Source of the DNA: an uncultured Lachnospiraceae bacterium
GTDB lineage: Bacteria; Bacillota; Clostridia; Lachnospirales; Lachnospiraceae
Assembly: GCA_910579465.1 (NCBI GenBank)
Contig: CAJTUB010000008.1
Span: 102,623 to 166,622, forward strand
Direction: 5' to 3'
DNA length: 64,000 nt
Part shown: piece by piece, positions 25,902-34,072 of the stretch
How positions within the stretch are numbered: the first letter of the stretch is position 1
Layout: every line of letters starts with the position of its first letter
The notes under the pieces: generated by a model
Database searches by the model: none
What the model saw: only the letters and a program-made list of their open reading frames with translations
What the model was told of the DNA's origin: nothing
Position numbers and translations under genes: made by a program

Positions 25902-28900
25902 ATGTATTTAAAGAGCATAGAGGTACAGGGATTTAAGTCCTTTGCCAATAAAATCGTGTTTGAGTTCCACGACGGAATTACCGGCATTGTCGGGCCGAAC
26001 GGTTCCGGTAAGAGCAACGTGGCGGATGCGGTGCGCTGGGTGCTTGGCGAGCAGAGCGCAAAGCAGCTGCGCGGAAGCCGTATGGAGGATGTCATATTTT
26101 CGGGAACGCAGTTGAGAAAGCCGCAGGGCTATGCTTATGTTGCGATTACGTTAGATAATGCCGACCATGTGCTGCCGGTCGAGTTTGAAGAGGTCACCGT
26201 GGCAAGAAGGGTGTACCGTTCCGGAGAAAGCGAATATCTGATCAACGGAAGTACCTGCCGCCTGCGGGATGTGCAGGAGCTGTTTTTTGATACCGGTATC
26301 GGTAAAGAAGGGTATTCGATTATCGGGCAGGGACAGATTGATAAAATCTTAAGCGGAAAGCCGGAGGAGCGCAGGGAGCTGTTTGACGAGGCAGCCGGCA
26401 TTGTAAAGTACAAGAAACGGAAGGCGTCGGCAGAGCGGCAGTTGGAGGAGGAGAAGCTGAATCTGTCCCGTATTACGGATATTCTTTCCGAGATAGAAAA
26501 GCAGCTCGGACCGCTGGAGAAGCAGCAGACTGCCGCAAGGGAGTTTCTGCGCCTGAAGGAAGAGTTAAAGCACCTGGAGGTAAATTCCTTTTTGCTGGAG
26601 CAGGAAAGGCAGGAGGAAGCGGAGCGTGCCATCGAGGAGAAAATAGCGATTGCCCGGAACGATTTTAAGGAAACGGAAGCCGCTTACGAGGCGAGCAAGG
26701 AGGCATATGAACGCTCGGAACAGGATGCGGAGGCGCTTTCCGGGGAAATTGCGAGAAATGCGGAGCAGAAAACGGCGCTCCTGATACAGATTCAGCAAAG
26801 GGAGAACAGCATCCAGCTGATGGAGGAGCAGATTTCCTCCATCCGTGCGAGCGAGTCCCATTATAAGGAGCGGAAGGGCGTTGTCGGGCAGGAACGCGGA
26901 GAAAAGCAGAGGGAGCTCGAGCGTTACCAGAAAGAGAAAATTGAAGTAGACGGCAGGCTGTTTAACTTAGAGGATGCAAAAGAGGAGAGCGACCGTGAGC
27001 TGGAGGAAATCAGGGAGCGGATTAACGGGGATACCAACGAAATCGAGAACCGGAACTCTGATATTTTCCGTCTGCTCGGCGAGAGCGGTACAATTAAGAC
27101 CAATGTGCAGCGCTACCAGACGATTCATGAACAGAACCAGCTGAAAAAGTCCGCGCTGACACAGCGGATTCTAAAGAACCAGACCGACAAATCTGCCGCA
27201 GAGGGTGCGGTAGAGGAGGTATCAAAGCGCTTAGAGGAAATTTCCGGAAGGATTGCGGTGCAGCTTGCAGAGAGCCAGGCGGAGGAAGAGGAGCTTTCCA
27301 GAATACGCGGCGAACTGAACCGGCTCCGGGAGGAGTATGAGACAAAGCAGAGGGAGTATCTGAGGGAGCAGTCAAGGGCGGAATCCCTGCGTAATATTGC
27401 GGAGCGGTACGACGGCTACGGAAACGGAATCCGCCGTGTGATGGAGCAGCGGGAAAAGGAGCCCGGCATTCTCGGCGTGGTTGCGGACATTTTCCAGGTT
27501 GAAAAGAAGTACGAAACTGCCATCGAGACCGCGCTCGGCGGCAGCATACAGAATATTGTGACCGATACCGAGGAGACCGCAAAGCGGCTGATTGACTTTT
27601 TAAAGCGCAATAAAGCGGGACGAGCGACGTTTCTTCCGTTGGACGCCATCCGGGAAAGAGGCGGCAGGACGGAGGAGGACGTGCGGACGGAGGCGGGCGT
27701 CATCGGCTACGCGGCGGACCTCGTAAGGACGGAGAAGCGCTTTGCGGGCGTGATTTCGTTCCTGCTCGGACGTATTGTCGTGGCGGATACGGTCCAGAAC
27801 GCGCTGCGGATTGCAAAGAAATACCGCTATACCCTGCGGATTGTTACGTTAGAGGGCGAGCAGTTAAATCCGGGCGGCTCCATTTCGGGCGGTGCCTATA
27901 AAAATGCCGGGAACCTGCTCGGGCGGAAGCGTGAGGTAGAGGAGGCACAGGAGGCAGCCGGGCAGCTGAAGGAGGCACTTGCTTCGATAGAGGAACGCCG
28001 GAACGGGCTGCGCGTGCAAAGAGAGGAGCTTACGGAGCGCATAGAGAAGGCAAAGGCAGGACTGCAGGAGGAGTTCCTGCTGCAGAATACCGCGAGCCTT
28101 GAGCTGGAGCGCGTACAGGCACAGGCGAGGGAGCATACGTCCTCCTATGAGGAGATACAGAAGGAGCTTGCGGAGATTGAAGCCCAGGAGAAGGAGCTTG
28201 CGGAAAATATCGCTAAGATGGAGCAGGCGCTGCAGGAGAATGCAGCGGAGAGCAAGTATTGCGAGGAGTGCATCGAGGAGTGCGGCCATCATCTGGAGGA
28301 GGAACGCCGTCTCGAGCATTATGCGCTGGAAAAGGGCGAGAGCCTCCGCCTGGAGTTAAGCACCGTACAGCAGAACAGCCGCTTCCTTGCGGAAAATATT
28401 GCGCGTGTGGAGGCGGAAATCGAAAAGCTTGCCGGAGAGGAAATAAGGCTGGAGGATGACGGCGCAGGCGCCGTGACGGCAGTTTCCGAAAAGGAAGCGG
28501 AGATTGGAAGGACGCGTGAGGAGATTGCAGCACTGCAGGAGGCCTGTGCCGCAATGGAGCAGAAGGCGGCGGAGCTCGCAAAACGCCGTGAGGAGACGGG
28601 CGGAAAGCACAAGGGGTTCCTTGCGGAGCGGGAGTCGCTTTACGAACGGAGGGCGGAGTTAGACAAGGAGCTGTTCCGTCTGAACGATAAAAAAGAAAAA
28701 TTAAAAGAACAAATTGAGGCACAGTGCGCCTATATGTGGGAGGAATATGAAATCACCTTATCAGAGGCAGCTGCATTAAAGGAAGAGGGCTTTGATAATC
28801 TGGTACAGGCGAAGAAAAGAATTCAGGAGCTGAAAAACAAAATCCGGGGGCTCGGTGCGGTAAATGTAAATTCCATCGAGGAATACCGCGACTGTATGGA

Positions 28901-29462
28901 ACGGTTTACGTTTTTAGACGCACAGCGGAACGACCTCGTGACCGCGGGAGAGACGCTAAGCTCCATGATAGCCGAACTGGACAGCAAGATGCGGATTCAG
29001 TTCGAGGAAAAGTTTGCAAAAATCCAGGAGCAGTTTGACCTGGTATTCCGCGAACTGTTCGGCGGCGGAAAGGGAAGCCTTGCGCTGCAGGAGGACGAGG
29101 ATATCCTGACGGCAGGCGTCCATATTAACGCACAGCCGCCGGGAAAGAAGCTGCAGAACATGATGCAGCTCTCGGGCGGCGAGAAGGCACTGACTGCCAT
29201 TGCGCTTTTGTTTGCCATCCAGAACCTGAAGCCGTCCCCGTTCTGTCTGTTGGATGAAATCGAGGCGGCCCTTGACGATTCCAACGTAAAGCGTTACGCG
29301 GGATACTTACATAAACTAACGAAGCATACGCAGTTTATTGTTATTACCCACAGGCGCGGTACGATGGCGGCGGCAGATACCCTGTACGGAATTACGATGC
29401 AGGAAAAGGGAGTCTCGACGTTGGTTTCCGTCAGTCTGATTGAAGATAAGCTGGACGCGTAG
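25902..29462 (+). CDS. smc: Chromosome segregation ATPase SMC
   Basis: 1186 residues with the SMC layout: N-terminal ATPase half with Walker A GPNGSGKS (31-38), long coiled coil, hinge near 520-680 (ILGVVADIF ... GRIVVADTV), return coiled coil, and C-terminal half with signature LSGGEK at 1090 and Walker B D1118/E1119. Forms condensin with ScpA and ScpB, which are not in this window. It starts 18 bases after rnc. Both coiled-coil arms look uninterrupted and the length is standard. Confidence 0.97.
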   Translation: MYLKSIEVQGFKSFANKIVFEFHDGITGIVGPNGSGKSNVADAVRWVLGEQSAKQLRGSRMEDVIFSGTQLRKPQGYAYVAITLDNADHVLPVEFEEVTVARRVYRSGESEYLINGSTCRLRDVQELFFDTGIGKEGYSIIGQGQIDKILSGKPEERRELFDEAAGIVKYKKRKASAERQLEEEKLNLSRITDILSEIEKQLGPLEKQQTAAREFLRLKEELKHLEVNSFLLEQERQEEAERAIEEKIAIARNDFKETEAAYEASKEAYERSEQDAEALSGEIARNAEQKTALLIQIQQRENSIQLMEEQISSIRASESHYKERKGVVGQERGEKQRELERYQKEKIEVDGRLFNLEDAKEESDRELEEIRERINGDTNEIENRNSDIFRLLGESGTIKTNVQRYQTIHEQNQLKKSALTQRILKNQTDKSAAEGAVEEVSKRLEEISGRIAVQLAESQAEEEELSRIRGELNRLREEYETKQREYLREQSRAESLRNIAERYDGYGNGIRRVMEQREKEPGILGVVADIFQVEKKYETAIETALGGSIQNIVTDTEETAKRLIDFLKRNKAGRATFLPLDAIRERGGRTEEDVRTEAGVIGYAADLVRTEKRFAGVISFLLGRIVVADTVQNALRIAKKYRYTLRIVTLEGEQLNPGGSISGGAYKNAGNLLGRKREVEEAQEAAGQLKEALASIEERRNGLRVQREELTERIEKAKAGLQEEFLLQNTASLELERVQAQAREHTSSYEEIQKELAEIEAQEKELAENIAKMEQALQENAAESKYCEECIEECGHHLEEERRLEHYALEKGESLRLELSTVQQNSRFLAENIARVEAEIEKLAGEEIRLEDDGAGAVTAVSEKEAEIGRTREEIAALQEACAAMEQKAAELAKRREETGGKHKGFLAERESLYERRAELDKELFRLNDKKEKLKEQIEAQCAYMWEEYEITLSEAAALKEEGFDNLVQAKKRIQELKNKIRGLGAVNVNSIEEYRDCMERFTFLDAQRNDLVTAGETLSSMIAELDSKMRIQFEEKFAKIQEQFDLVFRELFGGGKGSLALQEDEDILTAGVHINAQPPGKKLQNMMQLSGGEKALTAIALLFAIQNLKPSPFCLLDEIEAALDDSNVKRYAGYLHKLTKHTQFIVITHRRGTMAAADTLYGITMQEKGVSTLVSVSLIEDKLDA

Positions 29463-29485
29463 TATAGAAAATGCAGGAGGGCATG

Positions 29486-30424
29486 ATGAGCGAAAAGAAA
29501 GGGTTTTTTAGCAGGCTTGCGGCAGGGCTTTCCAAGACGAGAAAGCAGATTGCAAGCGGGTTTGATTCGTTATTTTCCGGATTTTCCGGCATCGACGACG
29601 AGTTTTACGAGGAGCTGGAGGAAATCCTGATTATGGCGGACCTCGGGATGACGACCACGGAGGCAGTCATCACGGATTTAAAGGAAAAGGTAAAGGAGCG
29701 CCGCATCAAGGATCCGGCAGAGTGCAGGGAGCTGTTAAAGGAGAGCATCTGCGGGCAGATGCATGTGCCGGAGGACGCATATGAGTTTGAACAGCGTAAA
29801 TCGGTCGTGCTCGTGATTGGTGTAAACGGCGTCGGCAAGACGACCTCCATCGGGAAGCTGGCATGGCAGCTGAAAAAGGAAGGGAAAAAGGTGCTGCTTG
29901 CGGCAGCGGATACGTTCCGTGCGGCGGCGGCAGAGCAGCTGGCGGAATGGAGCCACAGAGCCGGGGTAGACATCATTTCCCAGAAGGAAGGCGCAGACCC
30001 GGCTGCCGTGGTGTTTGACGCGCTGACAGCGGCAAAGGCAAGGGATACCGATGTGTTGCTTTGCGATACGGCAGGCAGGCTCCATAACAAAAAGAATCTG
30101 ATGGAGGAGCTGAAAAAGATTGACCGCGTGATTACAAGGGAGTATCCGGACGCCTACCGGGAGACGCTGGTCGTTCTGGACGGCACGACCGGGCAGAATG
30201 CGCTGGCACAGGCAAAGGAGTTTAACGAGGCGGCGAAAATCGACGGGATTATCCTGACAAAGCTCGACGGGACGGCGAAGGGCGGAATTGCGGTTGCAAT
30301 CCAGGCGCAGATGAACATTCCGGTCAAGTATATCTGTGTCGGGGAGCAGTTAGAGGATTTACAGAGGTTTGATGCGAAGGCATTTACGGACGCCCTGTTT
30401 GACGGGGAGTCAAATACCCCGTAG
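29486..30424 (+). CDS. ftsY: Signal recognition particle receptor FtsY
   Basis: Membrane-associated GTPase that receives SRP-ribosome complexes. 312 residues: short N-terminal amphipathic region (KKGFFSRLAAGLSK), then the NG domain with G1 GVNGVGKTTS, ADTFRAAAAEQL, G3 DTAGRLHNK and G4 TKLDGTAKGG. ATG 29486 is preferred over 29483 by spacing from AGGAGG. Its last codons and stop (S-N-T-P-stop) lie inside a family A repeat, so the C-terminal tail is supplied by the repeat. Typical smc-ftsY order. Confidence 0.95.
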   Translation: MSEKKGFFSRLAAGLSKTRKQIASGFDSLFSGFSGIDDEFYEELEEILIMADLGMTTTEAVITDLKEKVKERRIKDPAECRELLKESICGQMHVPEDAYEFEQRKSVVLVIGVNGVGKTTSIGKLAWQLKKEGKKVLLAAADTFRAAAAEQLAEWSHRAGVDIISQKEGADPAAVVFDALTAAKARDTDVLLCDTAGRLHNKKNLMEELKKIDRVITREYPDAYRETLVVLDGTTGQNALAQAKEFNEAAKIDGIILTKLDGTAKGGIAVAIQAQMNIPVKYICVGEQLEDLQRFDAKAFTDALFDGESNTP

Positions 30425-30529
30425 CGAAAGCCACGAGGCATGACTTAGGGAAACGCTGCTTAAAGCGTTTCCCGCGCCGGATTTGCAAATCTATTTGCAC
30501 TATCCTCACTTTGCTTTCGCGCGAATAAA
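30409..30529 (-). repeat. Dispersed structured intergenic repeat, family A copy 2
   Basis: About 121 bases, reverse orientation relative to 18695-18840. Read on the minus strand it begins TTTATTCGCGCGAAAG, continues through GTGAGGATAGTGCAA and ends GGGGTATTTGAC. Hairpins: GCAAAT/ATTTGC within GGAT/ATCC, a perfect 9-bp GGGAAACGC/GCGTTTCCC, and CCTCGTGGC-TTTC-GCTACGGGG. Base changes relative to copy 1 keep the last stem paired by wobble. It overlaps the end of ftsY and fills the gap to ilvA. Confidence 0.8.
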
Positions 30530-30548
30530 GAAATGGAGGAAAACAGTT

Positions 30549-31769
30549 ATGATGACAATGGAGCAGTTTGAAGAAGCAGTGGAAACAGTCAAGCGTGTCA
30601 CGGCGCCGACGAAGCTTGTATACAGCAAGTTCTTTTCGGACCAGACCGGCAATAAGGTCTACCTGAAGCCGGAGAATATGCAGGTGACAGGGGCATATAA
30701 AATCCGGGGTGCTTACTATAAAATCAGCACCCTGACCGAAGAGGAGCGCTCCCGCGGACTGATTACGGCATCTGCCGGAAATCATGCGCAGGGTGTTGCC
30801 TATGCGGCACAGGAGTACGGCTGTAAGGCAGTCATTGTAATGCCGACGACGACGCCGTTAATCAAGGTAAACCGTACCAAAGGGTATGGTGCCGAGGTGG
30901 TGCTTTACGGGAATGTCTACGACGAATCCTGTGAGTATGCGTTAAAGCTTGCCGAGGAGCGGGGCTATACGTTTATTCATCCGTTTGACGATGAAACGGT
31001 TGCAACCGGACAGGGAACCATTGCCATGGAGCTGTTTAAGGAGCTTCCGACCGTAGATATTATTTTAGCCCCGGTCGGCGGCGGCGGACTGCTTGCGGGA
31101 GTTTCCACCCTTGCCAAGCTGCTGAACCCGAACATCAAGGTAATCGGCGTGGAGCCGGAGGGAGCAAGCTGTATGAAGGCATCCCTTGCGGCGGGAGAGG
31201 TACTGACGCTTCCTTCGGTCGATACGATTGCAGACGGTACGGCGGTGAAGACGCCGGGCACAAGGATTTTCCCGTATATCCAGCAGAATGTGGACGAGAT
31301 TATGACGGTTTCCGATAAGGAGCTGATTGTCTGCTTCTTAGATATGATTGAAAATCATAAGATGGTAGTGGAAAATTCCGGTCTTCTGACAGTTGCCGCA
31401 TTAAAGCAGCTAAAGTGTCAGGGAAAGAAGGTCGCTGCAATTATGAGCGGCGGCAATATGGACGTCATTACGATGGCATCCGTCGTGCAGCAGGGACTGA
31501 TTCTGCGGGAGCGTATTTTTACGTTTTCCGTACTGCTGCCGGATAAGCCGGGCGAGCTGGTCCATGTGGCTTCGATTGTTGCACAGAACCAGGGCAATGT
31601 CATCCGGCTCGACCATAACCAGTTTGTCAGCATCAACCGCAACAGCGCGGTGGAGCTGACGATTACCCTTGAGGCATTCGGGGGAGAACATAAGCGGAGA
31701 ATCTTAAAGGCGCTGGAGGATGCCGGATATCATCCGAATGTAGTGGCACCGAAGGCAATGTATCAGTAA
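30549..31769 (+). CDS. ilvA: Threonine ammonia-lyase (ilvA/tdcB type with ACT domain)
   Basis: PLP enzyme turning threonine into 2-oxobutanoate and ammonia. 406 residues: PLP lysine in TGAYKIRGAYYK, SAGNHAQGVAYAA, the phosphate-binding PVGGGGLLAG loop, and one C-terminal ACT domain (about 325-400). The single short ACT domain and length match the 400-residue class common in Clostridia, whose role may be biosynthetic or catabolic; no ilv genes are nearby. ATG 30549 has TGGAGG upstream; codons before it lie in the family A repeat. Confidence 0.93.
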   Translation: MMTMEQFEEAVETVKRVTAPTKLVYSKFFSDQTGNKVYLKPENMQVTGAYKIRGAYYKISTLTEEERSRGLITASAGNHAQGVAYAAQEYGCKAVIVMPTTTPLIKVNRTKGYGAEVVLYGNVYDESCEYALKLAEERGYTFIHPFDDETVATGQGTIAMELFKELPTVDIILAPVGGGGLLAGVSTLAKLLNPNIKVIGVEPEGASCMKASLAAGEVLTLPSVDTIADGTAVKTPGTRIFPYIQQNVDEIMTVSDKELIVCFLDMIENHKMVVENSGLLTVAALKQLKCQGKKVAAIMSGGNMDVITMASVVQQGLILRERIFTFSVLLPDKPGELVHVASIVAQNQGNVIRLDHNQFVSINRNSAVELTITLEAFGGEHKRRILKALEDAGYHPNVVAPKAMYQ

Positions 31770-31771
31770 AT

Positions 31772-31926
31772 CTTAAGCTTCCGCATTTTGTGTGCGTGTT
31801 GTAGTTCCGTCGCCTGCGCACTGTCTGATTTTTTCAAGCGCGAACGCTTCACCGGACAGATGAAAAAATCAGAAAGTGTGCAGTCACCGGAACATTCAAG
31901 ACTTGTTCAAAACTGCGGAATTTTTA
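31772..31926 (+). repeat. Fold-back intergenic repeat, family B copy 1
   Basis: About 155 bases forming a long imperfect palindrome. Inner arms 31804-31836 and 31861-31893 pair over 33 positions with about six mismatches; the 24-base middle contains AAGCG-CGAA-CGCTT. Outer arms TTCCGCATTTT (31779-31789) and AAAAC-TGCGGAA (31909-31920) close it. The outer left arm CTTAAGCTTCCGCATTTTGT matches 46149-46168 apart from one base. It lies between ilvA and rapZ. Confidence 0.8.
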
Positions 31927-31948
31927 AGATTGGGAAATCGGAGGGGCT

Positions 31949-32833
31949 ATGAAGCTATTTATTGTGACGGGGATGAGCGGCGCCGGGAAGTCAAAGGCAG
32001 TGGATTATCTGGAGGATTTCGGGTATTACTGCCTGGATAATCTTCCGGTGAAGCTTCTGTCCTCTGTTATGGACTGGATGGAGCATAATAAGGATTTTCC
32101 CAGCAAGGTTGCGGTAACGCTGGATATCCGCAGCCGGAATATTTCCGACAGCTTTTTTTCGGCGTTAGAGGCGGTGAAGAGGAGCGGCGTGCCGGTGCGC
32201 GTCCTGTTCCTGGATTGTGAGGATACGGTGCTGATTAAGCGGTATAAGGAGAGCAGGCGCCTGCATCCGTTAATGAATCTGGAGAACCAGACGGACATTT
32301 CCTCCGCACTCCGGGAGGAGCGCCGGGTACTGGGGTCCGTCCGGGAGTCGGCGGACTATATCATCGATACGTCGGCGCTTGCCACGTCGGCGCTGCGGAA
32401 AAAGATTGCGGAGCTTGTGGAAGCGGACGCGGATAACGGGATGACCGTGCATTTTCTGTCCTTTGGCTATAAGTACGGGATTCCGGCGGAAGCTGACCTT
32501 GTATTTGACGTGCGGTGCCTGCCGAATCCGTTTTATGAGGAGGGGCTGCGGAATCTGACCGGTCTTGACCAGGAGGTGCGTGATTTCGTGTTTTCCACGG
32601 AGCAGGCAGAGGGGCTTTACATACGCATCCGGGAAATGCTGCGCTTCTCCGTTCCGCTGTATGAAAAGGAGGGAAAGGCACAGCTTGTCGTAGCGTTCGG
32701 CTGTACCGGCGGACAGCACCGTTCGACTGCCTTTGCTTACCGGATGCAGCAGGAGTTTGGGAACGAGGGGGGAATGACAAGGCTGACCTGCCGGGATATG
32801 AGCGTAAACAAGGAAGAGGTAAAGAACCGGTAG
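31949..32833 (+). CDS. rapZ: RNase adapter/nucleotide-binding protein RapZ (YvcJ)
   Basis: 294 residues: N-terminal P-loop GMSGAGKS (8-15) with YYCLDNLPVKLL after it, and a C-terminal domain with GCTGGQHRS near residue 252. In E. coli RapZ directs RNase E to GlmZ; in Bacillus the homologue YvcJ is a GTPase affecting competence, so the role here is uncertain. It usually neighbours whiA and yvcK; instead a Sel1-repeat gene follows after 40 bases. RBS GGAGGGG. Confidence 0.93.
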   Translation: MKLFIVTGMSGAGKSKAVDYLEDFGYYCLDNLPVKLLSSVMDWMEHNKDFPSKVAVTLDIRSRNISDSFFSALEAVKRSGVPVRVLFLDCEDTVLIKRYKESRRLHPLMNLENQTDISSALREERRVLGSVRESADYIIDTSALATSALRKKIAELVEADADNGMTVHFLSFGYKYGIPAEADLVFDVRCLPNPFYEEGLRNLTGLDQEVRDFVFSTEQAEGLYIRIREMLRFSVPLYEKEGKAQLVVAFGCTGGQHRSTAFAYRMQQEFGNEGGMTRLTCRDMSVNKEEVKNR

Positions 32834-32873
32834 ATACGGGGCGATACGGCAGACGGAAAGGAGCAGTCTGAAA

Positions 32874-33752
32874 ATGGAAATACATGAGGAGGAAAGAGCG
32901 GATTTTTTGCAATACCAGAAGGCAGCAGGACAGGGAAATACAGATGCCATGTATAATCTCGGCTTGTGCTATAAAACCGGGACCGGCGTAAAAGCAGATG
33001 CGCGTCAGGCAGTGGAGTGGTACCGGAGGGCAGCGGAGCTTGGGAATACAGCTGCCATGAATAACCTCGGACTGTGCTATGGAACTGGGACCGGTGTAAA
33101 AGAGGATGCACGTCAGGAGGTGGAGTGGTACCGGAGGGCAGCGGAGCTTGGAGATGCGGCAGCCATGTATAATCTCGGGGTGTGCTATGGAACCGGGACC
33201 GGTGTAAAAGAGGATGCACGTCAGGAGGCGGAGTGGTACCGGAGGGCAGCGGAGCTTGGAAATGCAGCTGCCATGAATAACCTCGGGGTGTGCTATAAAA
33301 ATGGAACCGGTGTGGAAAAGGATGCGCGTCAGGGGGTGGAGTGGTATCGGAAGGCAGCAGAACGGGGAAATGAGGTTGCCATGAATAACCTCGGGTGGTG
33401 CTATGACAACGGGACCGGTGTGGAAAAAGACGCACATCAGGCGGTGGAGTGGTACCGGAGGGCAGCGGAGCTTGGAAATGCAGATGCTATGAATAACCTC
33501 GGGGTGTGCTATAAAAATGGGACCGGTGTGGAAAAGGATGCGCGTCAGGAGGTGGAGTGGTACCGGAAGGCAGCTGAGCTTGGAAGTGCAGCTGCCATGA
33601 ATAACCTCGGGGTGTGCTATGAAAATGGGACCGGTGTGGAAAAGGATGCGCGTCAGGCATTGTCGTGGTATGACAAAGGCGCAGAGTCTGGAAGTTCCAA
33701 GGCGGGGGAAAATGCTGAGGAATTACGGCAAAAGCTGGAGCTGCCTTTGTAA
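32874..33752 (+). CDS. Sel1-repeat protein (seven tandem 36-residue units)
   Basis: 292 residues with no signal peptide: a 16-residue charged head, then seven Sel1-like repeats (residues 17-268; consensus A-A-E-L-G-N-x-x-A-M-N-N-L-G-x-C-Y) and a short degenerate eighth unit. Such alpha-alpha solenoids bind other proteins; the partner is unknown. The units are also highly similar at DNA level, which suggests recent duplication. AAAGGAG precedes the ATG. It may be co-transcribed with rapZ. Confidence 0.9.
   Translation: MEIHEEERADFLQYQKAAGQGNTDAMYNLGLCYKTGTGVKADARQAVEWYRRAAELGNTAAMNNLGLCYGTGTGVKEDARQEVEWYRRAAELGDAAAMYNLGVCYGTGTGVKEDARQEAEWYRRAAELGNAAAMNNLGVCYKNGTGVEKDARQGVEWYRKAAERGNEVAMNNLGWCYDNGTGVEKDAHQAVEWYRRAAELGNADAMNNLGVCYKNGTGVEKDARQEVEWYRKAAELGSAAAMNNLGVCYENGTGVEKDARQALSWYDKGAESGSSKAGENAEELRQKLELPL
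32922..33677 (+). repeat. Tandem 108-bp coding repeats in the Sel1 gene
   Basis: Seven units of 108 bases. Stretches such as GAATAACCTCGGGGTGTGCT and GAGTGGTACCGGAGGGCAGC recur almost unchanged, so unit number may vary between strains by recombination or slippage. Confidence 0.85.
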
Positions 33753-33773
33753 ATTACGCTGTTTTTACAGTCT

Positions 33774-33806
33774 CCGGGATTTTACCGGGCTGCTGAAAAA
33801 TCCCGG
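33774..33806 (+). terminator. Hairpin after the Sel1 gene
   Basis: 10-bp stem CCGGGATTTT/AAAATCCCGG (33774-33783 with 33797-33806) with a 13-base loop. There is no good T-run after it, so it is a weak or divergent terminator. Confidence 0.45.
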
Positions 33807-33825
33807 GGTCAGGGCGGATTTTCCA

Positions 33826-33854
33826 TTTACAAATCCAAGCAGCCATGCTATAAT
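33826..33854 (+). promoter_or_regulatory. Upstream promoter-like site before recA (P1)
   Basis: TTTACA (33826-33831), 17-base spacer, TATAAT (33849-33854). A palindrome TGTTCAGAACA (33873-33883) lies about 20 bases downstream, where a repressor could act. Confidence 0.55.
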
Positions 33855-33948
33855 AAAATTGTCCTTTTGTTCTGTTCAGAACATTTTTCCCGATGATTTC
33901 AACAGAGTATTTTAAATTATATTTCTGGGAACTTTTTTTGAAAAGCGG

Positions 33949-33977
33949 TTGACAAAACCGCAATATCGTTGTATTAT
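33949..33977 (+). promoter_or_regulatory. Main recA promoter (P2)
   Basis: Consensus TTGACA (33949-33954), 17-base spacer, TATTAT (33972-33977). A LexA-type box follows 11 bases later. Confidence 0.85.
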
Positions 33978-33988
33978 AATCTAAGAAA

Positions 33989-34000
33989 GAACATTTGTTC
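33989..34000 (+). promoter_or_regulatory. LexA (SOS) operator at recA
   Basis: GAACATTTGTTC matches the Gram-positive LexA core GAAC-N4-GTTC and sits just downstream of the P2 -10. A half-site CGAACATATG follows at once (34002-34011), matching half of the Bacillus consensus. Confidence 0.8.
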
Positions 34001-34072
34001 ACGAACATATGAGCGAGAGCAAAGCAAAATGAAAGATAAAAGCAAAAGTGAAAGCAGAGGAGGTATTTTTTT

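Noticed and set aside
32922..33677. Possible CRISPR-like array
   Set aside because: The 108-base units are continuous coding Sel1 repeats with no spacers and an open frame throughout.
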